Source of the DNA: Pseudovirgaria hyperparasitica
Lineage: Eukaryota; Ascomycota; Dothideomycetes; Acrospermales; Acrospermaceae
Assembly: GCF_010093815.1 (NCBI RefSeq)
Contig: NW_022985551.1
Coordinates: 1,537,311-1,601,310 of the forward strand
Direction of reading: 5' to 3'
Length of the DNA: 64,000 nucleotides
In this document: one piece after another, positions 46,113-57,468 of the stretch
Layout: every line of letters starts with the position of its first letter
How positions within the stretch are numbered: position 1 is the first letter of the stretch
Made by a program: the position numbers and the translations under genes
Notes under the pieces: generated by a model
Database searches by the model: none
Told to the model about the DNA's origin: nothing
The model's input: the letters and a program-made list of their open reading frames with translations, nothing else

Positions 46113-47650
46113 ATGGATACCGAGCATTCCTCCATGCTTCAACGTGACGAATCTGAGGAAGTCGAAGCTGTCTATTTTCCAAGAGGAGAGCGACGACCTG
46201 ATGAGCTTCCCCAGGGGCGGTATATTGACCGAACGCTTGAGGCCGATATCACGTGCGCGGAGTCATCTGGACAACCACCGGCTAAGTATCAGAAGCAGAG
46301 CGCAGATGAGAAAGCAGCTACAGCAGAAGTCACCCCAAGGAAGTTTTGGACTCCGAGTGAGTGGGCCACCAAGCAATTGGAGTTCTGTCATGTTGTATTC
46401 TGTGTCAAGCAAACAGACAGGAGCTTAATCTGTCCCCCCGACTGGGTCGATGATCAGCTATTAGACTATCTGCTTCTAAACATGGAGATAAGTCCAAAAG
46501 ATGTAAAGCAAGACACAGTCACTGGCACCGGATACCCGAACCGGGTTGCAAGACTGCATGCTAATTACGAGTTGCGGAAGCACTTGCCACCTGGCCGTAA
46601 CGCTTATTCAGCATTGTCAAGCATCATTCAGAGAAAGAGAAAGAAAGGAGATGAAGATGGGGACGGAGATGAAGAGGAGGACGAGACGGAATCTGAACTC
46701 GAATTCGAAATGAGCGACGAGGAACCCACACAAACTGCGTCGCGTTCCGGCCGGAAGAAAGAACGTTACCGGAACGACCTTACGCCCCATGATGTTTTCC
46801 CGGACAACTACCCGGAGGACTACGTGCTTGAGCGTCACCAAACTAAGTCGGGCACAACTTCACCCACTCTTAGTCAAGAGGCTAAGGATGAGACTTATGT
46901 GGACAACCACATGCGACAGTTCTTGCATGAGTCACTGAATGCAAAATTGGGAGAGCAGTGGCCGGCTAATGATAAATACGTGACCCTGTGAGTACTGCTG
47001 CACCGAAAGTGAAGTTTGTCTGTGTTGATTCTTGGGCTTTATTAGTGAGCAGAATCAATATCCTTTCGCGATCTTCGGAAGAAACGTATATACCAAGCCC
47101 GACTTCTTTGTCACACGGCGCCCCAACGAACCGTGTCTCGTAGTCGAGGTAGGCATTCGGGCGGTAGTGAAGTGAGATGTTAGACATAGTCTGACTGTGC
47201 CCAGAATAAACAGTTGCATCATAGCTATTCAGTTCCAAACCTTCATGGTCAGCTAGTCGCAGAAGCCATCGGAATTGCAACAAACAGATACGCATACCTA
47301 CATGAACAGGGGCATCGAATCGTTGACCCTATGGAGGTAAGTCAGCTTACCTGTCGAATGTGCCGCAATCTATAATAAATCTAACTGTTTCATAGATAAC
47401 ATTGATATCGTGCGTCCATTTTACTGCCAAGCTCTACAAGGTGTACATTCCGGAGTCCTATCTGGAATGGTCCTCTCGAGCCCGATCATTATCAAGTCGT
47501 CCACCAGCACCAGGATATCTAAAGGTCGTGAGGGAGAGTCAGTTGTACGATCTGAAAAGCATGATCGGTTCGTCAGCGATGCTCAATCGAATATTACATA
47601 TCTTTCCACACCCACAGCCGCAGCCACAGCCACAGCAAACTGCATCCTAG
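46113..47650 (+). CDS. Fungal PD-(D/E)XK nuclease-like protein
   Basis: Exons 46113-46987, 47046-47148, 47205-47336 and 47396-47650; introns 58, 56 and 59 nt; 454 aa. Residues 1-290 include 'CPPDWVDDQLLDYLLLNMEI', a Lys/Glu/Asp-rich disordered stretch (about 170-215), and 'YVDNHMRQFLHESLNAKLGE'. Splicing then yields 'KPDFFVTRRPNEPCLVVENK': P310-D311 ... E326-N-K328, a classical PD-(D/E)XK active-site pattern. Intron 2 falls exactly between E326 and N327. The rest ('GQLVAEAIGIATNRYAYLHE') fits the helical part of the fold. Such fungal PD-(D/E)XK-like proteins form large accessory families without known function. All splice sites are canonical and the frame is intact. The C-terminus ends in a Pro-Gln run from a CACAGC repeat. 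Confidence 0.75.
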
Positions 47651-47969
47651 GGAGCGGTCACGAGCCATGATTACGCACACCGGTCCAGCGTTATCGATAC
47701 AGCAGGCACAATTGGCAACAAGCAGGACCTAGGAATACACGCTGCCCATAGAGCTGGTGTGTCGAACGGAGAACCGGGTTTAAAGGACGGATGGGTATCG
47801 GCGAAACAGGTGTCCCTTTCAGGAATATATAGTCCTCAATGTATCTAGCAATTGCCGCTCTCGGAGAAGGATGTGGCTTTGAGGGAGAGTTCCCCCTGTT
47901 TTTCAAACACACTCGTTAGACTCCTCCACTTTTACCCAATTACTCGGTTTGACATGATCGCACACACAC

Positions 47970-48045
47970 ACATACAACAGCCCATACAACAGCCCATACA
48001 ACAGCCTACACAACAGCCCATACAACAGCCCATACAACCAACACC
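47970..48045. repeat. 12-bp minisatellite (CATACAACAGCC)
   Basis: About six tandem units of CATACAACAGCC with one variant (CCTACACAACAG) after a short CA run. Confidence 0.9.
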
Positions 48046-48317
48046 CATGCCCAAAACACATCCCTGAAATACAACCAGCAATGTATCCCTGAAATATATC
48101 CCTAGAACACATACCTAAAACACAAACTTAAGAACTACCAACCTCCTCCTCCCCCTTCCTCCTCTACCCCTTTAGTACCTCCACCCACCAGCCATGCACA
48201 CACATACATAGAAATCAAGCCAAACTAGTCAACATACAACACTTATACCCGTGTCCGCTCCTCCTCTAGTATAATCTATAAGGTGCTTTTGTATTCTCTA
48301 GGGGGACGGAGTAGTTC

Positions 48318-48575
48318 TTCTTACTTCTCCTCCTCCTCCTCCTTCTTCTTCTCCTTCTCCTCCTCCTTCTTCTTCTTCTATCCCCTTATTCTCCTCCTCC
48401 TCCTCCTCCTCCTCCTCCTTCTCCTTCTTCTCTTCCTCTTTATTCTTCTCCTTTTTGTTCTCTTCCTCCTCCTCCTTCTTCATACTTCTTCTTACTTCTC
48501 CTTCTTCTCCCTCCTTCTCCTTCTTCTAATTCTCCTTCTTCTTCTTCTTCTTCTTCTTCTTCTCCTCCCTACCCC
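48318..48575. repeat. Long polypyrimidine CTC/CTT repeat
   Basis: About 260 nt almost purely C and T on the plus strand (CTCCTT, TTCTTC and CTC units), interrupted by a few A or G. The minus strand is the matching GAA/GGA polypurine tract. Confidence 0.9.
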
Positions 48576-48654
48576 TATTCTATTCTGTTCTATTCTATTC
48601 TATTCCATCCTATTCGATTATATAGATGAAGAAGAAAGAAACATATTTCAAAAC

Positions 48655-48870
48655 ACGCACATGCACATGCACATGCACGCACGCACGCATGCACATACAC
48701 ATGCACGCACGCATGTAAGCATACACGCACGCATGCACACAACACACGCACGCACATATACACACACGCACACGCACACATGCACGCACGCACATACACA
48801 TACACATACACACGCACGCATATGCACGCACGCACACGCACGCACGCACGCATGCACGCATGTACGCATA
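48655..48870. repeat. Alternating purine-pyrimidine repeat (CACG/CATG)
   Basis: About 215 nt of GCACGCAC, ATGCACAT and ACACGCA units, nearly all alternating purine-pyrimidine, a composition prone to Z-DNA. Confidence 0.9.
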
Positions 48871-48954
48871 CTCTACAAGGTAGTAGGAAATGAAACTGTC
48901 TTGTAACGGTCTGGTAATTGTCTGATATTGCCTGGAATTCTATCATCTGGCATT

Positions 48955-49112
48955 CCATCCATCCACGCATCCACGCATCCACGCATCCACGCATCCACGC
49001 ATCCACGCATCCATCCCTCTATCCATCCATCCATCCATCCATGCATCCACGCATCCATCCCTCTATCCATCCATCCATCCATCCATCCATCCATCCATCC
49101 ATCCACGCATCC
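48955..49112. repeat. ATCC / ATCCACGC repeat block
   Basis: Tandem ATCCACGC octamers (about 48962-49010) followed by pure ATCC tetramers, with the alternation repeated twice. Confidence 0.9.
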
Positions 49113-49222
49113 AAGTCTCAATCCAAGAAGCCCAAACAGAAAAGCAGCCATTCAAAAAGCACACGGGCAAATACACAAAGCACACGCCAATCTCCTACAA
49201 CAACAATCCAGAACGCGAGCAG

Positions 49223-49252
49223 TGTACTGTACTGTACTGTACTGTACTGTAG
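49223..49252. repeat. TGTAC pentanucleotide repeat
   Basis: Five to six tandem TGTAC/GTACT units. Confidence 0.85.
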
Positions 49253-49442
49253 ATGGTAGTAATCGCATAATGCAGAGTCCATGTATACAAAGCCCCCAGG
49301 CCCCAAGGCCCCAAACACCGTGTATGTCTAGTCTAGTATAGTATAGTGTACGTAAGGAAGGAAGGAAAAGGGACGCCGATGGCGACGTCACTACCACTGT
49401 GATCACTACCGATACCATATCATAACCACAACACCCACAATG

Positions 49443-49475
49443 ACCACCACCACCACCACCACCACCACCACCACG
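49443..49475. repeat. CCA trinucleotide repeat
   Basis: About ten CCA units near the 3' end of the S6K-like gene. Confidence 0.85.
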
Positions 49476-49545
49476 CCCACAATGACCACAATACCATCAC
49501 CACACCCACACCCATCACCATCACACCCCTCACCAAAACCCCCTC

Positions 49546-51294
49546 TCAAAACGCCGGCAAAAACCCACTCTCAATCAAACTCTCACTAGCAACATAACTA
49601 AACCCGCCAAACGGATTATTCTCACCCATCCTAACATCCCCATCCACCGCCACACCAGCACCACCACAACCAGCATCCCCACCACCACCACCACCCCCAA
49701 ACCCCAGCCCCACCCCACAACCAACCGGACTCAAACTCAACCCCACAAACTCCGGATCAAAATTCTCCGCGAGCGCGGGATCCGTAATAACAGGCACAAT
49801 CGGCGGCACAAGCTCCTTGCGCTCAAGCGCCCGCCAATCAATCCTGCGAAAAAACCGATGCCCCTTAATCGTGCCCAAGTCCCTCGGCATATTCGCGCCG
49901 AGGCGCTTCTTCGGATTCTTATTCAACAAGCGGGTGAGAATGTCCTTTGCGTCGAGGCTGAGGAAGTAGGGCAGGTGGGGCTTCGCCTTGAGGATCTTCT
50001 CCTGGATCTTGGTGGTGTTGTTGGCGGTGAAGGGGGCGGAGCCGGTCATGAGGTCGACGCCGAGGGCGCCGAGCGACCACCAGTCGACGGCCATGCCGTA
50101 GGGGGCTTCGCGGACGACCTCGGGGGCCATGTACTCGATTGTGCCGAGCATGGACTTGCACTCGCTGCCCTCGACCGAGACCTTGGACAGGCCAAAGTCC
50201 GTGAGGAGGAGGTGGCCGTCGGCGTCGAGGAGGATGTTTTCGGGCTTGAGGTCGCGGTAGACGACGCCGAGGTTGAAGTGCAGGTGCTCGAGTGCCAGGA
50301 CCATTTCGGCCATGTAAAAGGCCGACTTTTCCTCGTCGAACATCTTCTCCGCGCTGAGGTGGTGGAAGAGCTCGCCGCCTTGGGCGTATTCGAGAATGAG
50401 GTAGAGCTTCTCCTGGTCCTGGAAGGCGTAGTAGAGCTTCACGATGAAGGGGTGGCGGTTCACGCTCTCTAGGATGGCGCGTTCGGATTTGGTGTGCTCG
50501 ATCAACCGTTTGTGAACGGTCAGGGAAGCTTTGCGAAACTGCTTCTGTGCGTACAGCCGACCGGTCCCACGCTGCCGGACGAGCAAGACTGTACCGTATG
50601 CGCCCTTTCCAAGGCAGTTTAGGGGCTCAAAGTCGGCGGCGGTCATCTTGCGCGACATGGTCGGTCGGCGCGAAGCAGCCAGGTCCACAGTTAGTGCAGA
50701 CTTTGGTGGCTCCGTGGCATCAGGACTCATGAAATCCTCTTCCAGGCCGATTTCATACGTCTCCGTTTCGGTTCGGTCGCTGTCGCTACCGGTCGATATA
50801 CCACTTTCGGTGCTCATAGTGGTGTTGCTCTCGCATCTCTGCAGCAGTTGTGCAGGAGTCTCCGCACCATTCAAGGCTTGGCTAATACTCAGATGCTCAA
50901 GCTGCTGCTTCAGCGCGCTAATGCCAGATGGGCCTGTTTGGGGTCGAAGTGCTGGGCTGTTCGTGATACTCGAGTATGCGGTGCTGGGTCCTATTCTAGG
51001 CGTACTCAGCGCCGAGATGTCCGACTCCTCTCCGGCCGAAGCACCGGGGGTGTGGAAGCCTCGTGTAACTGTCGTAGCTGGTGCTCCGGCCTTTGCGTTG
51101 CGCTTCTTTTTCTTCTTCTGCTTTGCTGCATTGCGAGCGACTTCTTCGATGTTGATCTTACCAGCTCCTTCAGTCCTCTGAGCGGATGGTGTGCGTAACA
51201 TCCTCGGTGCCTGTGGGGACATGATGGTGATGGGCGGGGTCCCAGTCTGACGGCGATCCACGACGTCATCCATGGCAAAGTCGTGTAGCGACAT
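49546..51294 (-). CDS. AGC-family kinase, S6 kinase-like (Psk1/Ypk3 type)
   Basis: A single-exon gene of 582 aa from the ATG at 51294; an upstream in-frame ATG at 51354 adds 20 unlikely residues. The N-terminal 225 residues are Ser/Thr-rich and disordered. The kinase domain (about 228-490) has '[12 protein letters not shown]', '[12 protein letters not shown]', 'DFGLSK' and 'GTIEYMAPE'. The activation-loop site is Ser ('CKSMLGT') where animal S6K has Thr. The AGC extension ends with the hydrophobic motif FGGFSYV near residue 560, preceded by a Gly-rich linker of about 20 residues. This motif (FxxFS-Y) is the TORC1 site in S6K, Psk1 and Ypk3; TORC1 control here is inferred. Ribosomal protein S6 is the expected substrate. 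Confidence 0.88.
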   Translation of the reverse strand: MSLHDFAMDDVVDRRQTGTPPITIMSPQAPRMLRTPSAQRTEGAGKINIEEVARNAAKQKKKKKRNAKAGAPATTVTRGFHTPGASAGEESDISALSTPRIGPSTAYSSITNSPALRPQTGPSGISALKQQLEHLSISQALNGAETPAQLLQRCESNTTMSTESGISTGSDSDRTETETYEIGLEEDFMSPDATEPPKSALTVDLAASRRPTMSRKMTAADFEPLNCLGKGAYGTVLLVRQRGTGRLYAQKQFRKASLTVHKRLIEHTKSERAILESVNRHPFIVKLYYAFQDQEKLYLILEYAQGGELFHHLSAEKMFDEEKSAFYMAEMVLALEHLHFNLGVVYRDLKPENILLDADGHLLLTDFGLSKVSVEGSECKSMLGTIEYMAPEVVREAPYGMAVDWWSLGALGVDLMTGSAPFTANNTTKIQEKILKAKPHLPYFLSLDAKDILTRLLNKNPKKRLGANMPRDLGTIKGHRFFRRIDWRALERKELVPPIVPVITDPALAENFDPEFVGLSLSPVGCGVGLGFGGGGGGGDAGCGGAGVAVDGDVRMGENNPFGGFSYVASESLIESGFLPAF

Positions 51295-52819
51295 TATGAT
51301 TGTACTGTTGATCGAGTATTCCTTGTAATATACGTGGAGGTATAACGCAGCCAAGTATGTGCAGGTCGTAAATTAAAAGTATAGATAGGTCGGAGTCGGA
51401 AATTGCGCTCCAAAGACGTTTTTAGGGTTCCGTAGAAATAAGCTTTCACATCTGCTCGTCCAGTCCCTCGCTTTCCAAGGCCCTGTAGAATACCTGATCT
51501 GGGAAATTTGCGGCACCTTAAGAGACAAAGTCCTTGACGCCTGCTTGTGTTCACCGCCGCCCTTTCACTTCTTTCCCACACTTGCTACCAACGTCGGACC
51601 TGCCCCAGTATTACCGTCCGCCCTGTTCAAGGCGGACCGTCCGCCAGTAGCCAAAGCAGCGATGCGAAGCTGGCGTCGGTATGCGAGATCTCGAGTGTCA
51701 GGACTCGATCAGGGAGAGCAGCACAGGCAACGTCGCGACAGCGAGCAAGTTGGAAGCGTGTGGGAAAAGTCGTGACAGGGCCCATAGATGGTGGTAGTGG
51801 TCGATAAGGTGTCTCTTTCAAAGGTCAGGGTGTCTCTGACCGCGCGGTAGTATGTCGTTGTTATCCGGAATGTTGGGGGTGGGAAGGGGTGAAAAGCAGG
51901 AAACAAAGTCGGAGAATAATGACTGTCGACCGTCTTAGTCAGGCAACAATTTTCAGCCGCCCTTCGTTCCCCAGACTGAGCCGTATCGGGTTAGCGTGGC
52001 AGCCGGACACACCTCGGCTCGGCCCTATCGAGAATGGGAAAGTGTGTACAGTACAAAACGCCATCGCCATCGTCTCTCGCACGTGCTGTAGATCGTCCAT
52101 CTCTGTCGCCATCTTTATATTTAGCATACACATCAACACTACCATCGATCCTAATCCTTAGTCATCTCGAACCATCATCATCCTTGCCGAACATCATTCA
52201 GACAGCAACAGACTGCGTGTTTTGCAACCCAAAAGCTGTGAATGCGCGCACCCAGTCAATGCGCATCCCACTGTCTTGTCTGGCCATGCTTGTGCATATG
52301 CACAAAGAGGCAGCATGCGGTTATGTAATGTAATGCAATGCGATGCGATGCGACGTGGGCAAGATCAACGAGTACAGGGATGTAGGAGAAACACGTGCTA
52401 GCATGAGATGTGTATATTAGATGATCTATCTCATTCTATAATCAGTCAATCAACGACATGCCATCTGGCCTCCCTTGGGAAACACAATGACTGGTGAACC
52501 GAAAACGCCATGCAGTGAAACTCCGAACACGCTAAATGGACTTGAACTGTAATTAGCGTGACAACTGCAGACAATTTTTGCAAAAGCAAAGACCGGAAAG
52601 TAGGCGCTCAAACAGTGTGGTATCGCGCTCTACTCTGTCACCTTTCGCACAACGCCGTAAAACCACAAACATGCATAACTCATTAATAACTTCGTGAACG
52701 CATTACCGGAATGAAGAACGTAATCAGGCGGGAGGTCTTGGGCCACAGATCGTCAAAGGCCGTGAAATGACAAGCTTCTGTGTCGTTGTATACCGATATC
52801 AAGGACGGCTCGCGAATGC
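51295..52819. other. Intergenic region upstream of S6K-like gene
   Basis: 1.5 kb without recognised genes. AATGC/GATGC repeats occur near 52330. The left part is the S6K promoter, the right part the MFS gene 3' flank. Confidence 0.5.
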
Positions 52820-54708
52820 TCAGACTTCCTCTTCACAGTCAAAGTCATCATCGACTAGGATACGCACGACTTCATGCTTTTGTACGACCTCTCCTGGGAG
52901 GAAGCGGCAAGGGGCAGCGGTGTGCACTCTTGTCTCTTCAATACGAGTCTTGCGTCGCATAAAAGGGAGCTGACAAGCGCCAGCAATGGCGATAAGGGCA
53001 CTTGCCCACCACGCCAAAGCAGTAAAGTCAAGCTCGCTTCCGTAGCCATAGAGAAGACCTGCGATTGGACTGGCGAGTGTGCGGCATGCAGCGCCAGTGC
53101 TGGCAGCCAGACCATTGATCTTGCCAAGATGAGAAGGCGCGGGCGTAGACTCTTTGAGGAGGATGAGAAGAAGGGGGTAGGCGACGATGGAGAACAGGTT
53201 TCGGACAGCCAGGCACGCATAGATGCCAGGGTAGAGAAGGTGTTCGGGGAGGATGGAGAGGTAGGGTACAATGACATATGCGATAGGGTGGCCCACAGTG
53301 ACCGCGATGAAGAGTTGCCAGATACCGAGCCACGAGGCGAGTAGTGGAAAGACAATGGCCTGGATGACAAGAGCAATGAGGCCATTGACACTCATGATGA
53401 GGCCAACATCTTGGACGGACAAGCCGAGACCACCAGCCAAGAAGCCGTTGTCAGTCCCAAGCAGAGAACGGTCATCTACGCGCTTGTCTTGGAAGAAGAT
53501 GGGCAAGAGGTGATCATATGTCATTGAGTGGTAAGTGAAGATACCAAGAGCCACAACGAGCATGACGATTCTCTTGCTAAAGACTTTTGTGTCCGAGGCC
53601 GAATGGACAGAGGCAGGCCGTCCATCAGCTTTGACGTGCCAGGTTTCCTCTTGGGAAACATTGACTTGGTCAAACGTACCATACGACTCGGTGGCCAGAT
53701 TGGCAGCGGCATGGGACATTGCGCCTGATGTTGGCATCAAAGGAGTCTCAGCAGACGTGGTTTGCAAATCAGCTGGTGTGCTCCAGGGCTGCATATCAGG
53801 GTGGGTTTCATCAATGAAAAAGAAGCCAGCAAGGATTGAGCCCAAGAGCATCAATGCACAGAGAAGATTCGGCAGGAGGTAGGGAAAGCGCCCGAAAACA
53901 CCATCAGATGCAAAGACGGATGGGAACATGACAGCAGGTTCAGCAAAATAGCCGCCAATTGACGGACCAACGATAGTTCCCACACTCCACACGAAAGGCA
54001 TCACAGCATAGGCGCGAGCTGTGTCGCTGTCAGACTCACGTGAGGATATTTGCAATTGATGAGATTTGACAACTTACGTTCATGTTCTGGCTTGTGTACT
54101 AATTCACCGACCATAGTCTGGATGACGCCAATGTTTCCATTGAGCATGCCTCCGAGAGCCCTACCGAGAAGAGCGATCCAGAAGTTGGGGGCAAAGCCGA
54201 CAACAAGCATAGATAGGAGGGTGCCTGCGCAACCGAATAGAAGCACAGGTTTTCGGCCTACACGATCAGAAAGACCGCCCCAGTACATGCCAGTGCATGC
54301 TTCGGCGAGGGCAAAAGCCGAGATGAGGAGACCAGCATAGAAGGCGGCATTCTTCTCGTCGGTGACGTGGTAGTGGAGGACGAGCTTCCAGGCGTAGGGG
54401 AAGATTGAGGTGAGAGCAACAGGCTCGGCAAGCCTAACAAGCGCTGTAGCAATTGTCAGATAGGCAATCAACATGTGGTTCTTTGTGATGTTCCATTTGA
54501 TATGTTGTGTAGCAACGTGGGTGGTACAACAACAGCAACAACAAACGCCACACCACAAACAAGCAAGCAATTGACAGCGAAAGGTTGACTCACCTAAGAA
54601 GAAGAGCTGTGAGGTAGGAAAGATGTTAGGATCGCGACGAGATCTTGGCTGTTTGGTAAGATTCATAACCGCACGGCCTGGCATTGATCTTACGAAAGAT
54701 GGCGGCAC
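52820..54708 (-). CDS. Major facilitator superfamily transporter (YCR023C/ZIF1-like)
   Basis: Complement of 52820-54018, 54078-54443 and 54594-54708; introns 59 and 150 nt; 559 aa. Joining restores 'FPTSQLFFLALVRLAEPVAL' across intron 1 and 'HKPEHEPRAYAVMPFVWSVG' across intron 2, both typical of this MFS group. The MFS motif A is in 'GGLSDRVGRKPVLLFG'. About twelve membrane segments are visible with a long cytosolic loop in the middle ('SYGTFDQVNVSQEETWHV'). The ending 'DDDFDCEEEV' is acidic. The group covers yeast YCR023C and plant ZIF1; the substrate is unknown. ATGs at 54708, 54684 and 54666 are all possible starts. Intron 1 is unusually long and contains CAACAA repeats. Confidence 0.88.
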
Positions 54709-55787
54709 GCGACAGTGGAGAGAGATGGGTGGTGGTCGCTCTGTCGGCTAAATGCGGCACTAAACCGAGGGCTCTAATGCACGTCTGGACGAGTAAGGTT
54801 GCGTATGAAGCGTGAGTGGGGTGGAAGAGAGGAGCAGGTATGGATACAGCGGTCAATTGAAGAGAAGAAGAAGAAGAAGAAGAAGAAGAAGAGGAAAGGA
54901 AATTGAAGGTGAAGAAATGGAGTTTGGAGGGAGGAGGAGGAGGAGGAGGAGGACGAAAGTATCGGATTGCCGTTATCAGTCAATTGGTCCCACTAGCGCG
55001 CGAAGTCGGTGTCCACAGTGCTGGGATGGTCCGTGCGCGGAGAATCTTCGAGGCACATGCTACATGGTGTGCATGGAGGAGTTTAACAGATGGATGGATG
55101 GATGCGACGGGACCATGTTGCATCGACATAATGCCCGAAGAGAAATATATTTGCCGACATATTCCCTCAATAATGCTCTCGAGTGAATTTATGGTGGATG
55201 ATGATGTTGCGGTGTGCAGTGCGCGGTATAGAGTGCGTGGTATGCACGTGAGGCAAGGTGTGAGTGGCAGGCGGTAAGTAGATACGACTAATACAGTATT
55301 AGCTAATAATAACCCATACCGATCTACCTGCAGGGCCACTGACCACTACTCTACTATTACCATGTACTGTACCATAACCCACTACTATACTACTCTACTG
55401 TACCATCAGCGGGTCTACGTGACTGGAGCACGCACAGTGGGCCAAACGGGGGCACAGCGGGGGGCGTAGGGGGCGTAGTGGAGAATAGCCGGGCGTACAG
55501 TTAGGCAACCTACTACCTACAGTAATTAGCAGCGGCGCCCAAAAAGCTGCACAGATGGTAGGGCATTGGGTGCGTATTGTATGGAATGAAATACGTATAA
55601 CGTGGTATATCCTGCGATGTGTTCAATAGGTAACATGTGTGCGTACTATGTAGCATGAAGATTCGTAAATATACATCATATAATACGTCGTATGCAGCAT
55701 GTAGTGTGTATAATAGTGTCACTACTGCTGACTGTTCACTGTTGACATTCCAGCTCGACTGTTTACCGTTGACTGTGCCCCTTCTCA
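54709..55787. other. Intergenic region upstream of MFS gene
   Basis: Contains a GAA repeat (54862-54893), a GGA repeat (54926-54950) and TACT/CTACTA-rich DNA (55290-55405). No gene recognised. Confidence 0.6.
54862..54893. repeat. GAA trinucleotide repeat
   Basis: About ten GAA/AGA units in the promoter side of the MFS gene, followed by a GGA run. Confidence 0.85.
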
Positions 55788-57468
55788 CTATGCACTACAC
55801 TCACCCACCCCCTCTTTGAACCCCTTTCCCATCCCCGCATCCACGTCCACAAGCTCAACGTCACTCGCCCCATCGTCCCGACTCCCTAGATTCGTCGACT
55901 TCACCAAAGTCGTGTCGCCGCCGAACCGCTTGCGTTCGCTCGCTCGCTTTGCATATCCATGAGAGTATCCTGAATATCCTTTGCTGCGGCCCGCGCTGTC
56001 CAGTAGCCCTGGCGCCACGCGCTTGATCCACGCCCGAAACGACGGTAGGCATGAGCATATCACCGACACAAACGCCTCGATAATGCTCCAGTACGCCGCT
56101 GGCACCATGTCATACGTCGGATTCGTCGACGATGCCCACGCCACGAGCGTATGCAGTCGGAGCACCTGCGTCATTGTGACACTGTAGCTGTGTCAGTCTC
56201 TTGCTCGCACTCTGCCGACCATCGTCAACTTACAAGAGTCCCACTGCGAAGATGAGCATGATACTAATCTTCTTCCGCGTCCCAACCTTCAGCTTGTACA
56301 GCACCGGCATCGGCGTTATGATGATGACCAGATCCAGTGCGAGCACTGTTGCTGCGTGGCTCCATCCGAACGCCCGGTTGTTGATACAACTCCCGGGCCG
56401 CCCGTCGCTGCGCCAGCTAGTGTATATGTACGATATCGGGCGACAACTGAAGATCTGCAGCGCAAGATACACTACCGTATGCGTCACATTGATCATTAGA
56501 AGGATCATCACTGCCCGTCGTGTCCGCGTTCCTGGGAAGATGCGCAGGTAGAAGAAGAGGAAGGACATGCGCGTGAATCCAATCGAGAAGATGTAGCCTA
56601 TCTGCCCTACCCACACACTCTGCCGCCCCGTCAGTCATATGAACGCCTAGCAAATTCTGCGCTTCACTTGTACCATACCTTGAGAATCGCTGTAATCGTG
56701 TCCGGCGCGAGCGTCCAGATGTCTTTTCCCAGACCCCTCGCACATGAATTGGCCGTTGTAGCGATGACCGGAATGTGTGCAAACTAGAAAACATTCTTCA
56801 TCAGCCCACGCTCCTTGCCCAATAGCAGCCTGCTCTGTAGTAGAGGGGTGGAGGTATAGAAGAATGATGAACGGAAAGACGGAGGAAGTGGCAAGAACTG
56901 GTAGGAATGCAGGAATGAAAGATTGAGAGAAAGCAAAAATCACGCAAATCATACCCATTGCAAGACAACAAACGCCGCCTCAGGCCTTTGCGTCCAGTCA
57001 CAGACATATGTTCTCACGCCCATGAACAGCGCTGCCAGACCGGCAAACACACCAGTCAGTATAAGCATGGTGTCTCGTCTACTCCGAACTGGCTCGTTGC
57101 ATAGCGTCGCTGTCACGTTTCTCGACGCTGCAGATAGTCAGCTACAATGAGCGCAAGACGAATGTCTACCTAGACAAGAGTGTCTCCACGTACTTAGAGC
57201 ATCAACAACACTACATTCCTGCAACACACATTGACCAGTAGTGTTGATCAACTGGCTATCTGCACAAATGCACGGTACGTCTGTAGCAGCACACGACGAG
57301 GTCTGCAGCGATTGCACGAGACATTTCATCTACTCGTTATCAGCAACATAGTCGGCGGTCGAGAAGTCGCAGACTTACACCACAATTTGGCAGCGTCTGC
57401 TGTGCTGCTGCGAATCCAAACGTCTGCGCAAGCAGAACCACGCCAGCTAAGACGCCTATGGCTTTCAT
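55788..57468 (-). CDS. CFEM-domain Pth11-like seven-transmembrane receptor
   Basis: Complement of 55788-56181, 56234-56619, 56679-56783, 56955-57127, 57194-57329 and 57379-57468; 427 aa. A signal peptide (MKAIGVLAGVVLLAQTFGFA) is followed by a full CFEM domain with eight cysteines: NC, KC, SSC, 'DVPCICA', GQC, QEC, and the eighth in 'TLCNEPVR', supplied by exon 3. The membrane domain follows: 'MLILTGVFAGLAALFMGV', 'GLGKDIWTLAPDTITAIL', 'WVGQIGYIFSIGFTRMSFLF', and the motif 'SSTNPTYDMVPAAYWS'. The tail is charged and cytosolic. Related receptors such as Magnaporthe Pth11 sense surfaces or hosts. The intron between exons 3 and 4 is 171 nt, so an unseen small exon is possible. Confidence 0.88.

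Larger units (their letters stand above)
47651..49545. other. Gap filled with simple-sequence repeats
   Basis: 1.9 kb between the convergent nuclease-like and S6K genes. Most of 47960-49500 is microsatellite or minisatellite DNA (listed separately). Long open frames here are repeat artefacts. Confidence 0.8.

Noticed and set aside
48283-48906. Open frame of 207 codons rich in Leu and Ser, then His and Thr
   Set aside because: It is a translation of the polypyrimidine and CACG repeats; composition and all frames on both strands show the same artefact.
49858-50472. 204-codon plus-strand open frame opposite the S6K-like gene
   Set aside because: It is the antisense shadow of the kinase domain, with no motif of its own.
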